Below, one piece after another: positions 12,501 to 22,387 of a stretch of 64,000 bases of DNA. Origin of the DNA: Mesostigma viride. Taxonomy: Eukaryota > Streptophyta > Mesostigmatophyceae > Mesostigmatales > Mesostigmataceae. The position numbers and the translations under genes are program-made. Under the pieces are notes generated by a model, which saw nothing but the letters and a program-made list of their open reading frames with translations, did no database searches and was not told the origin of the DNA. The number at the start of each line of letters is the position of its first letter. Positions within the stretch are counted from its first letter, which is position 1. The DNA is taken from the NCBI GenBank assembly GCA_009746045.1, contig RPFO01000154.1:5366146-5430145 (forward strand), read 5' to 3'.

Positions 12501-15500
12501 AGGAACATATGGAATTATTTACCAACAACAAGGGCATAATGATTTATACCAAAACCCTGGCACTATTATACGCATCCATTTGGTTTCGAGGCAGTTTTGA
12601 GTCTGGTTGTCGCTATGTAGTAGAATGTCTTGAATAACATACAGTCATAACTACCATTTCTGTGCTTGTCAATCTCACTCACACAATCTGTCATGTCAAT
12701 ACATGCAAGTGTTCGCATTCCTGCATGGATCGTGTGTACAATGCCGAATCTGCTGGTCTGCTTCTGACATGCCTGCATGATTATCTCTGACAGTCCCCAC
12801 ACAGATATATCCCAAGGGTCCATGCAACTGGCAGCATGATCAAATGACACAAGGTGTGTAAACAAACCTGGAAGGCACCGATCTCCCGCCTGGCGGTGCC
12901 CAGGAGACCGCCCATCATTCAGCTTGCAAGAATAGCCGGCAAGACAGCCCCAGTCGTGCCCCCTACGCCTGCGGTTGTTGGCACAGACTGGTGGGGTCAA
13001 CAGGTTCCAGCACGGCCATGGTACAGGTACATGAGACATGACCAACAGCGATGAATAGGCAGACACAGGCACTACAATGCATACTGACACCACTGCGTTC
13101 TTTTTAATATTTGGGACAGGATTACCCTAGGGAGGAGCGTGCTGAGTGAGTGGGTATTCCTTTCTATAATCATTCAGAAGCATGCATGGGCTAAAATGAC
13201 TAAGACCTTACAGGTGTGCTCCAAAAACAACTGAGATCACATGTCATTACTGATTTACAAATAGATTCCAACGCTAGAACTTAGTGCTTGTGTGCATTAC
13301 TAAAGAGTCCCCTAAATTTACAAGGCAGATCAAACTAGCAAGTCACCTGCACAGCATTGCGCCCGGCTTGCGACCCATCATGACAGTATTCACCCGATTA
13401 CGAAGAGGTAACACATCTTGTCCATGCGAACAAATGCCTACCAGGGAATAATGCAGCCTCCACTAACTGGCTGCGACAGTATGACAGTTGATCTGACATA
13501 AGCTAATGGTTCAACTCAATTGCAGTTGCCTAGTACCTTTGATCATTCCGAGCTTCCTGGTACCATCTAAAGGACATACAAAATCTAATTGCGAGTTCTG
13601 CAAAATTCAGCTGCATGCCTGGAGGAGCTGCCATGGCTAGGTCATGCATTTCTGGAACTCACAATTCATGTGAAAAAGTGCCCTCACCAACTGTCCTTCG
13701 ACCATACATTCAGCCGCCATGCAAAACCGTTGAACTAAAAGCAAAAACGAAACACACGTCCAAGAAAGGTCTTTTCACGATTCAGTTTTCAAATAAATTC
13801 TGAGCGAATCTCCCCGTGCAACATTCCCACAGGCTTGGATTTTCTGCAAACCTCAAAACTCACTCCTCTGGATAGGACTGAATTGAACTGGAGGATCGGC
13901 CAAACAAAGTGTTAATTAAGCTACTATTTAGCTACATAAATCTTACATAAAACAACATATTTATGGTAAATCAAGCACAAATGCCTACCATGCAGCACCA
14001 ACGGCCCACCTCATCCAGAACCTACCCGCATACTTGTCCACGCCTCCATCAGTGTTGCTGACTGTGTAATTGAGCCCTCGCCCGTCAATGATGATGTTCA
14101 AGCCCGGCCCGCCCACGAAATGCGTGGTGCCATCTATGCCCAACAGGATGTCATCATCGTCGCCGCCATCGACAAGGTCGTCCACACCACCATACAGGAC
14201 GTCACTGCCCGTGCCGCCGTGCAGCTTGTCATAGACCAGGTCCTCCCCGTGGAGGTAGTCATCACCCCCCCCTCCAAACAAGGTGTCGTTGCCGGTACCG
14301 CCCCAGAGCATATCGGAACCATCGCCTCCATCCATGGTGACCCTGCCTGTCCCGAGCTTGGTGAGTTTGTCGTTGCCTGTGCCACCCAGCACAGTAAAGG
14401 ACCCGCTGGCTTGGCCACTAACCCTCACATCATCATTCCCATCTCCGCCTGACACAGTCACGTTGGTGCCAGATGCGACATCAACACTGATGTCATCGTT
14501 GCCATTGCCGCCCACCACATTAAGATTAGCAACAGATAAAAAATCTGCACTGATGTTATCGTTCCCATTGCCACCTGATACGGAAACAGTACCTGAGGCA
14601 AACATTATATCAACATCGATGTCATCGTTACCATCGTCGCCTGCTATTGTCGCCATGGAGGCAGCATACATAGAACCATGGATGTCATCGTTGCCATTGC
14701 CGCCCGATACGTCCATGGTGCCAAATCTGGCGTTAACATCGATGCCATCGTTGCCACTGCCGCCTGCTACATCAGTGTCGCCATTATACATAGTACCATG
14801 GATGTCATCATTGCCACCGCCGCCCGATACGTCAATGGTGCCGAATCTATGTGCAACATCGATGTCATCATTACCACTGCCGCCTGCTACGTCAGTGGCG
14901 CCATTATACATAGTACCATGGATGTCATCGTTGCCATCGCCGCCCGATACGTCCATGGTGCCAAATATATGTGTAACATCGATGTCATCATTACCACTGC
15001 CGCCTGCTACGTCCGTGGCGCCAGCATACATAGAACCATGGATGTCATCGTTGCCACCGCCGCCCGATACGTCAATGGTGCCGAATCTATGTGCAACATC
15101 GATGTCATCATTACCACTGCCGCCTGCTACGTCCGTGGCGCCATTATACATAGTACCATGGATGTCATCGTTGCCATCGCCGCCCGATACGTCCATGGTG
15201 CCAAATCTATGTGCAACATCGATGTCATCATTACCACTGCCGCCTGCTACGTCCGTGGCGCCATCATACATAGAAGCATGGATGTCATCGTTGTCATCGC
15301 CGCCCGATACGTGAACGCTGCCGAAACCATGTGCAACATCGATGTAATCGTTGCCATCACCGCCCGCTACAGTAAGATTAGTCCCTTTAGTCATTATTGT
15401 GCTGATGTTATCATTGCCATTGCCACCCGATACGAAAATGTCATCCGAAAGTCCGTTATAGCCAAATCTGATATCAGCAAGGATGTCATCGTTGCCATCG

Positions 15501-15889
15501 TCACCCGTTATGGAAGAACTTTCTGCTGAATAGAGAAACGCAGCGATGTTGTCGTCACCATTGCCGCCCGCGACGTCAACGTTGGTAGCAAACACAACGC
15601 TAACTGAGACGTTATCGTTGCCATCGCCTGCTGCGACTGAAACTGCTCCAAAAGGGAGACTTACAGGGATGGCATCGTCACCAGCGGTGCCTGGGTAATG
15701 CATCAAGGGGTCCGTGTCCAGGGAAATGGGAAAACAGTACATGGTGGCAGAGAAGTGTAGGTTTAGAGGGGACAAGCATAGAGGTGAGCTATTACAGGCA
15801 CAAGCATTAAAACTAACTAGAATGCATAGAAACAACAAAGAAATGGGGATGCGAAACAGGATCATGGGGATATGTCGATTTGGCAACAA
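6526..15889 (-). CDS. Secreted RTX-like repeat protein with C-terminal vWD/Root_cap-like module, five exons
   Basis: Predicted exons: 15889-14026, 12987-12868, 10358-9601, 7850-7683, 6717-6526. Every junction has GT and AG and matching phase (1, 1, 0, 0), giving 1033 residues. The N-terminus has a hydrophobic signal peptide (MILFRIPISLLFL, ending near NACA). Residues about 65-600 are glycine/aspartate repeats (GGNGNDNI type), with canonical calcium-binding GGxGxDxLxG nonapeptides at about 505-585 (GGTGNDTLFGGGGDDYLHG). Exon 2 is a short Cys-rich Arg-rich linker. Exon 3 carries RRKLLQ and then DPHFVSARGDHFDFKG, CVLSDERLHMNVR and RTWMDQISIMYG, the vWD-like part of plant Root_cap proteins. Exon 5 carries AVHGILGQSF, VPMEG, ATSGMFTADC, the Root_cap signature. 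A calcium-binding cell wall or matrix protein is inferred. An extra 5' exon is possible; another start at MILF also fits. Confidence 0.75.
8805..9475. mobile_element. Non-autonomous element with about 170-190 bp terminal inverted repeats, in intron 3
   Basis: From about 8830 to 9000 the sequence is inverted at about 9255-9440: for example GAGGTACCTTGAAATTAAAT near 8891 and its complement near 9355. The match continues outward through TTTTTTGCAAA and GACTTA blocks. A direct repeat ATTTTT(T)CCTCCTGTT flanks it at 8805-8819 and 9460-9475 and could be a target duplication. No coding capacity is seen. It sits within the 7851-9600 intron of the RTX/Root_cap gene, so its transcript could form a long hairpin. 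Confidence 0.75.
11953..12140. repeat. 60-bp tandem repeat, three copies, in intron 2
   Basis: Three head-to-tail units of about 60 bases, nearly identical, each with CTACCCCAAGATACCACCCC, then GAGATACCGGTTCGCAA and TAGCGTGSGCCACACTA. They lie within the 10359-12867 intron. There are no spacers, so it is not CRISPR-like. Confidence 0.9.
14640..15345 (-). repeat. Coding minisatellite, 120-bp units, in exon 1 of the RTX/Root_cap gene
   Basis: The block ATGGATGTCAT recurs exactly every 120 bases at 14678, 14798, 14918, 15038, 15158 and 15278. Each unit encodes two RTX-like repeats (about 40 residues, GATDVAGGSGNDDID and then MDVSGGDGNDDIHG). The frame is kept in all units. Confidence 0.95.
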
Positions 15890-15902
15890 TATTGGCCTCT
15901 AG

Positions 15903-17330
15903 GCAGACTATGTGAGCAGTCACTCCTTTCCATTTCTGCTTATGCAACAACTGCATTTACTCCAGGCACAAAGTTGGAGCCTTACCAGCCACATTCACTC
16001 GGTTTCATAAAAGCAACAACGAGAGTGACCTTGAGGGCTGGGGGCGTGGGGTGGCCGATTGGAGTACTATGCGGGTTTGAATGAAGGCTGTTTCATTAAA
16101 GCTTCCACAGTGACCAGGCCTAGTGAGGAACCGGGGGTACTTCCATGCTTTGTTAACTTTGTTACCCATGCCTCTCACCGACCGTCCTGGACAACAGAGA
16201 ACAGCGAACAGTGAGCTGTGCATCAGCAGGGCACTGCGTATGCAGATTGCATTGGCCAATTCAAGACTGCCTGCTGGGCAATCAGTGGACATTGAACCCT
16301 ACTGCACTGCGACACGAGGCGATCATCCCGCGCTCGTATAGTGACGTATACTAAGCTTCAACACTGGCAGCTGACTGCTGAACACACGCAAGTGCAGGGA
16401 CAGGAGATAGACAAGGATGTTGTAACTAATGTTTATGTATATTGTATGCACACCCCGCATGCGATATGGGAAACACAAATAGATAGTTAGGGTTGTGCAG
16501 TGGGCATGGATATCCGTCCTCAAGCTTATTTATGGAAGAAACGGCTGTCAGAGAGTGTGCTACATTGTGCTTTACATGAAGGAATTATGACAGGCAGGCA
16601 GGCAAAGGTGTGTTACAGCTCATATGTCACACCCGGACTCTTCATTTAAACGCACCGGGGAAAGATGTTGCCATCCCAGGCTGCTGCATTCAGAAGGAGG
16701 AAAACAAGAAGGTGGGCAGGGATGACGCTGTGTTAGGATGTTATATTCATTCCTTTCTATGCCATCCACGCATCCCTTACTATGTCCCTTCAGCCGCCCC
16801 TATCCCTCCTTTGAATCTGGACCTGGTGGGGGACCAAGCCCCCCTCCCTCGCCCCCCCCTAACCACTCCGCCTCCGGCAGGGCACGTTGAAGCCAAAGTA
16901 TGGAGAATTCTGACGGGGGCCGCATCCTCACGTAGCCCAGCTGGGGTGGTGGGGACTAACACGATCCTGTCATAGCGAAAACAATGATTGGGAAACTTTC
17001 AAAGTGATTTCAGTCGCTGCATTGCTACACAGACAAAGTGCTGAGCTTGCTAGATTATACTGACGCGCTGACGGAAGACGACGCATATAAATGAAACGGT
17101 AATTGCGGTAAGCGGGATATACGTGCAAAGGCTTATTGATGAGCCATCCATAGAATATATGAACGGCCTTGTTATGACATGCTACGTCCTTGTTATGACA
17201 TGCTCACATGGGTCTTATTGCACCCATAGATCCTGACGGATCGTTTAATAGCGTGTCCTTTTGCAGCTGTGGCATGCCTTGGATGAAGGAGAAAGGGGGT
17301 CTCTGCCCTTTCTCATGTTGTGCACACACA
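15903..17330. other. No gene recognised upstream of the RTX/Root_cap gene
   Basis: Presumed promoter side of the minus-strand gene. Open frames are short and without motifs. A C-rich stretch lies at 16795-16880. Confidence 0.5.
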
Positions 17331-17334
17331 GGGA

Positions 17335-17412
17335 TTAAAAGCACTTCGGTGCTCCGTGACTCCCCAACTGGAGCACGAGTTTAATTAATTAATTAATTAA
17401 TTAATTAATTAA
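17335..17412 (+). repeat. LINE 3' end (family A) with (TTAA)n tail
   Basis: GTGCTCCGTGACTCCCC and then AACTGGAGCACGAG, followed by eight TTAA units. It matches the end of the LINE at 54.05-54.12 kb. Only the last tens of bases of the element are present. Confidence 0.7.
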
Positions 17413-17822
17413 TATGAACGGCGCGCATGCGCACGCGGCCGGGTGACCGGCCGTGTTGATGCTGCTTACTTCGATGTTTAGCGATCGAGAAATGTTGCAC
17501 TACGGCTGATGAACAGAAACGTAATATGTACAAAAATTCATTACAACATGCAAATGCCTGATACATCACTTCGCTTTATCTGTTTATACAGCGGGTGATC
17601 AACTATTTCTGTATGTACAATCGACAGTCATAAGCCGCCGTTGTCACAGAAGCTGTGAAAACGTGGCTACCTATCACAGCGTGGCTACCTACGCGCACAA
17701 TATTAGATATCTCCTGAAACAGTGAATACCGAGAATGTATGGGGGAAAAAAGCAGGTGTACCTAGTTAGGTTGTGGCTACCGTTGGCGCCTTGGCGGTTA
17801 ATGGAAAGAGACAACGGGTAAA

Positions 17823-18098
17823 CTAGCCAGGATCCACAATGATGTCGTGGGAGAGCTTACCACCACCAATATGCCTTGGAGGATAGCGAAGAACGCAATA
17901 GTCAGGAAGGTCGATGATGACACTGCGGCCATCTTTCCCCGCATTAATAATATTAGTTGCGGGATCATTGGCCCCGACGCTGCTTCGCAGGTTGTTCCCC
18001 TCACGGCTCACAGGTCGGGACGAGGCGGATGAAGTTTTTTTGCGCTTCTTCCTCAAACCACTCAAGCGCTCACTCAACCCCTGTCGGACCACCGGCAC
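17823..18098 (-). CDS. Unrecognised small open frame, possible exon
   Basis: A 91-codon frame with basic RKKRKKTSSASSRP, then NIINAGKDGRSVIIDLPDYC and VLRYPPRH. A GGTAAG that could be a splice donor follows near HIGGG. The composition looks protein-like and NIINAGKDGRS loosely recalls the end of the RTX region at 14.1 kb, but I do not recognise a family. Its upstream end runs into the foldback element at 18.08 kb, so it may be a truncated gene remnant. Confidence 0.25.
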   Translation of the reverse strand: MPVVRQGLSERLSGLRKKRKKTSSASSRPVSREGNNLRSSVGANDPATNIINAGKDGRSVIIDLPDYCVLRYPPRHIGGGKLSHDIIVDPG

Positions 18099-19100
18099 CG
18101 GCGGCGCGGGAATAAACTCTACTCAACTCAACTCAAGTTACTCAACTCATCAACCCCTCCAACAACCCCTCACACAACCCCTCACGTATCTTGGCCCTCG
18201 GCCGTTTCCAAATCTCTGCTGCCCAAGTGCGGCGTGGGCAACAACAACATTACAACAACGTGACAACAACCCCTCACTGAACGAGCGTTGCGATTATAGG
18301 CGGATTTACGCCGAATGGTGCGGTGACACGTTGCATGGGCTACCGCAGTCCAAAACCAATGAATGACACCACGTAATCATTATGAATTAATGATCATGAT
18401 GACAGGCGGGGCAATACAATTCTTAAATAATCAAGTAACGTGCGTTGTAACTTTCACGTTAAAACTTTCGTCGGCGGAGCCCATTTTCGGAAGAACATCT
18501 AGTTAGTATCGCAGTAGCCCATGCAACGTGTCACCGCACCAAACAAAAGAAAGTTACAACGCACGTTACTGGATTGTCAGATACATCGCACGTTACTTGA
18601 TCATGATGACACTCGTCGCTCCCGGGTTGTTGTCACCCGGTTGTTGTTATGTCACGTCTTGTCAGGCACACCCTTCCCCTTCCGAACAATCATGGCCATT
18701 CCCGGGAATCTCGCCACTAGTACCTACTGAATCGGGATGTGATCACCGACCCGGCGTTCCGTTCGTCCTTCCAACATTTCCCGGTGTACCGTAGCCCAAA
18801 GTACATTTTTCGGCGAATTAAAATTAAGTTTTTGGGTTGGGAGTTCGGATTTCGAACCCTGCAGTCCAAATAATGACCATTCCTGGTATGCGGAGTTCTG
18901 ATTCTGAGTGCCCTCATCGAGATCTACAGCATCCTCATCGGCGTGGGAAACAACAACAACAACAACAACAACAGCATCCTCATCGCACGAGATCTACAGC
19001 AATCTCTGCAGCAATCTCTGTAGCAATCTCTGTACAGTAGCAATCGAAGGTTGTGTTGAGTTGAGAGTTTATTCCCACGCCGGTGAACCGACAGGGTCAT
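18078..19100. mobile_element. Foldback-type element with nested inverted repeats
   Basis: The outer ends are inverted: CCCTGTCGG with ACCGGC and GGGAATAAACTCT at 18078-18122, against the complement at about 19065-19100. Inside, a 30-bp inverted repeat (GTGCGGTGACACGTTGCATG and continuing) lies at 18319-18348 and 18509-18538, and a third pair (AAGTAACGTGCGTTGTAACT) at 18434-18460 and 18547-18572. A (CAA)n run is at 18951-18972. No open frame explains it. A clear target duplication was not found. Confidence 0.65.
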
Positions 19101-19807
19101 TAATACAGTAAGAGTTTTTGTAAACATCAGTCACTGATTTCTTCAGACGATGCGCAAGGCTGGGATGCGCAAGGCTGGGAATGCGCAAGGCTGGGCGCGG
19201 CGCAGCGTGCGCAAGGCTGGCGTGCGCAAGGCTGGGGAGTGCGCGGGCGTAACAACGTTAAGGCAGGCCAGGCGCAGGCACGTAAAAACACGGGCGACGG
19301 GCCATGGGCCACGGGCCACGCGTCGGCCGTCGGCCCAGCCATTCCTGCATTTTAGGAACGTTGCCGGGCACAAAATTCAAATTCTGGTGCGGCATGGCTG
19401 CGGCAGCTACCTGGCCCGGGCTGGCCGACGTTGGCATGGACGACTGTCAAGAAAGAGTTCATCTCGCTTGGGTAAGCTGCGGTTGTTTCGTCTGGGCGCT
19501 CTTCCCATTTTATTGCTAACGGGTCGATTTACTTACCCAACGTTTCCATCCAGGGCAGAAATGCCAACGACTTTTCAGTCGGCCACTTCCATTTTTTACC
19601 CACTTCGAGTCGTAACGTCATCCAAGGAATACTTTACCCTCTGTATTCCGGCCTGTCTCCTTCTATTTCGCAGGAACCCTTCGCTTCTGGTTGGCGTTCC
19701 TGCACTGCAGGCAGGCTGCAGTCTCTACCGCTGCATTTTTTTGTAAGTACTTCGGTTGGGAAGTTCGTCTAACGTTTGGCCGCGTCTCTACACTGTGTTT
19801 CCGTCAG

Positions 19808-19966
19808 CAACGGGATGGAGGTCCGGTTTTTCATGATCGGCAACCGTTTTGGTCACGTCATTTTCAGCAACACGCAACTGCCTCTGCCTTACACGCTGCG
19901 CTTTGTCGTCCTTCCGTCGGTTCGGGAAAGCTTCTTACGTCTTTCCATTACATCATTACCGTCCAG
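19808..19966 (+). CDS. Possible internal exon of an unrecognised gene, duplicated in both arms
   Basis: Bounded by a pyrimidine-rich acceptor (TTTCCGTCAG) and a donor (CCAG then GTAGTT), phase 2 at both ends. It encodes NGMEVRFFMIGNRFGHVIFS, then NTQLPLPYTLRFVVLP. Further candidate splice sites lie at 19468 (GTAAGC), 19553 (CATCCAG), 19743 (GTAAGT) and 20063 (CCCACAG). The mirror copy is at about 30789-30947 minus. No family recognised. It could be a duplicated gene fragment or chance. Confidence 0.25.
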
Positions 19967-21013
19967 GTAGTTTCTTACCATTTGCTTTCGGTCGGCAACG
20001 GGTCGGGAGCATATACAGTGGGTCATTATCCGCAATGCAGCTTCCCCCCTGTTTTCCCCACAGGCTCTCCCTGTATTTCCTTGGGGAACATCTTTGGATT
20101 AGCTCCCGTGCATCAAACGTGCATCAAGAACACATTTTTTAGGGAGACTTTGGCTGTTCGTGGGATGGGAAGCACTACTGTGCCCATGTTTTCCACTGCT
20201 TGATCTTGACTGCATACCCCACGCACCTGTCACCCACCTGACTTTTGCTAGTAGTTGCTGGATTTTTTCTTATAGCAGGTGCTGCGTGCTGGTGATTGAC
20301 ATTACGGTCGCCATTGCTTGCCAGTAATTCAAAGTTGCTTGAAATGGTCAGCATCACGGCCAAGTCTACGTTCAGATCCTGCTTGGAATTTGTGGCGGGC
20401 GTTTTCTGTATTGGATGAACGCCAGTTTTTGTGACAGTGTGATTGTGTATAGGAACAAGTTTGAAGCAACAGCACACGTAGCATATTCATACTCATATAC
20501 ATGCGCTTAATGTGAACGATGTAGCCTAGGGCGAAGAGCGTTGGTTTACACGACGACGTATTCAAAGTATAACTTCTGTAAACAAGTATCCATCTGCGTG
20601 TTTTAATTCATTTTGGCAGCCATGCATGTGCACAAGAGTACCAATTAATTATTCCTACACTAGGGGTCGATGTATTTAGCATTCACTTTGGCATTTACTG
20701 CGGCAATGCCATTACTCCGTGGCTCCCCAATGGGACATGTATGTGTGTCTTGTTGTGTTGACAGCGTGTAATAAGTGTTGCAACGAACTAGGCAAGGGCT
20801 AATGGACTAAACTGTGACGGGCAGCACATTGATTGCCGCATCGAAGCCAAGAATCATTTAGCACTCGCAGTTAGGTATCGCCATGATGCAGAGAAATTGT
20901 TGTGGCCTGACCACTTGAGGCAGTGAGACAAGGTTGGATGCCCTCCCAATCAGTGTATAGGGGTTGAAGGTTGTTTTATTGCCACCCATGTGATGCAATA
21001 TACGTGTGCTTGA

Positions 21014-21462
21014 TGAGTGGATGGATGGATGGATGGATGGATGGATGGATGGATGGATGGATGGATGGATGGATGGATGGATGGATGGATGGATGGATGG
21101 ATGGATGGATGGATGGATGGATGGATGGATGGATGGATGGATGGATGGATGGATGGATGGATGGATGGATGGATGGATGGATGGATGGATGGATGGATGC
21201 ATGGATGCATGGATGCATGGATGCATGGATGCATGGATGCATGGATGCATGGATGCATGGATGCATGGATGCATGGATGCATGGATGCATGGATGCATGG
21301 ATGCATGGATGCATGGATGCATGGATGCATGGATGCATGGATGCATGGATGCATGGATGCATGGATGCATGGATGCATGGATGCATGGATGCATGGATGC
21401 ATGGATGCATGGATGCATGGATGCATGGATGCATGGATGCATGGATGCATGGATGGATGATT
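21014..21462 (+). repeat. (GGAT)n then (GGATGCAT)n microsatellite
   Basis: Two phases with a sharp change at about 21199: a tetranucleotide run of roughly 185 bases followed by an octanucleotide run of roughly 255 bases. Long Met/Asp/Gly/Trp and His/Pro frames across it are artefacts. Confidence 0.98.
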
Positions 21463-22004
21463 GGCTAACAAAGTGAGTGGTTGCGTGTCGTGCGCATGGT
21501 CATGTTAGTCCTCCTTGCCTCCCTATGAAACTAAGGGTTGAGAAAGCAGGTTTGGGCTCGGCGGCTACCATATTGTAGTGACATGCACACACGGGCTGTT
21601 GGGAGCCACGGGGAAGAGAATATGAGAAATCGGGTTAGCTTCGATTGCCAATTTGTAGCCATCCACTAAGCTGCTGTTTAGAATGGTAGGAATGCTTTTA
21701 CACACTTTATACAGACGTCCACTTAAGCTAAATTTGGACTAATTGAGCTCTGAGACATCATGGTGGTGCCGGTCTACACGATCATTTCTAGCTTTTCTCA
21801 TTCTGTCATTTTTTGTTGGATGCAATATCAATATTGTGTAGACACCTCACTTATGTTATGATTTGGCCATTATGGATTCAAGAAACACCTGCCATGATCC
21901 TCCATTTGGCAACACTCACGCCATGGTGAACACCATTTTATTTTTTATTGCTTGATGACATTGGTTGAGATCACCTAGTAAGACAGTTGATGTTGTGGGC
22001 GGGG

Positions 22005-22387
22005 GGTGGGCAAGGATCTGGCACTCAGACATGTCTTTGGCCGGTGGGGTTACATGGGTGGCAAGAGGCAGATGCCTGTTTGGGCAAACCAATGTTGGTG
22101 CAGTTAATAGTAATTATATTGACTGGTTTTTCACTCCCTCTCTCCTCTTTGGACTGCCATGCAGAGCAAGAAGCGGTGGCAGAAGATTGTCAAGGCGCAC
22201 ACGCCCGACCCTGTGGGCAAGCCCCCTCCCCCCAAGCGGTGGAGGCGTTTTGATGAGTAGTGTAGTTAGGATTTTCTAGATAGCTTAGAGTTAGGATAGT
22301 TCGTTCACGCGGCTCCCTCCACCCCATCCATCATGGAATATGTGCTACATGATCTCCCCACGGAGGCATGTTATAATTTAATTTACT
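22005..22387 (+). pseudogene. 5'-truncated LINE: last codons of ORF2, 3' UTR and tail
   Basis: The frame at 22165-22260 ends SKKRWQKIVKAHTPDPVGKP and then PPPKRWRRFDE, stop. About 90 bases of UTR follow, then the 3' hairpin at 22347-22371 and an ATAATTTAATTTA tail. The same C-terminal peptide occurs at 25.8 kb, and related ends at 53.8, 61.8 and 62.5 kb. Just before the conserved peptide is a pyrimidine-rich ATGCAG stretch that looks like a splice acceptor. The tail was itself hit by the TTAA element that starts at 22392. Confidence 0.8.

Larger units (their letters stand above)
19108..21772 (+). repeat. Left arm of long inverted duplication
   Basis: Near-identical reverse complement of 28611-31675. 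Outer homology starts at GTAAGAGTTTTTGTAAAC and inner homology ends at CATGGTGGTGCCGG. The two arms differ by few substitutions, by about 30 bases missing here near 19780, and by the length and composition of the microsatellite. The spacer between arms is about 6.8 kb. Confidence 0.95.

Noticed and set aside
14120-15529. Plus-strand frames of 343 and 283 codons across the RTX exon
   Set aside because: Shadow frames of the 120-bp coding repeat; the minus strand has signal peptide, RTX motifs and phase-matched splicing.
19150-19746. 198-codon frame in both inverted arms (MRKAGMRKAG)
   Set aside because: It starts in short GCGCAAGGCTGG repeats and crosses better splice-site candidates. Conservation reflects the young duplication, not selection.
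20858-21476. Frames of 147-194 codons reading MDGW/MHPC
   Set aside because: Microsatellite translation in several frames of both strands; the same holds for 28879-29897.
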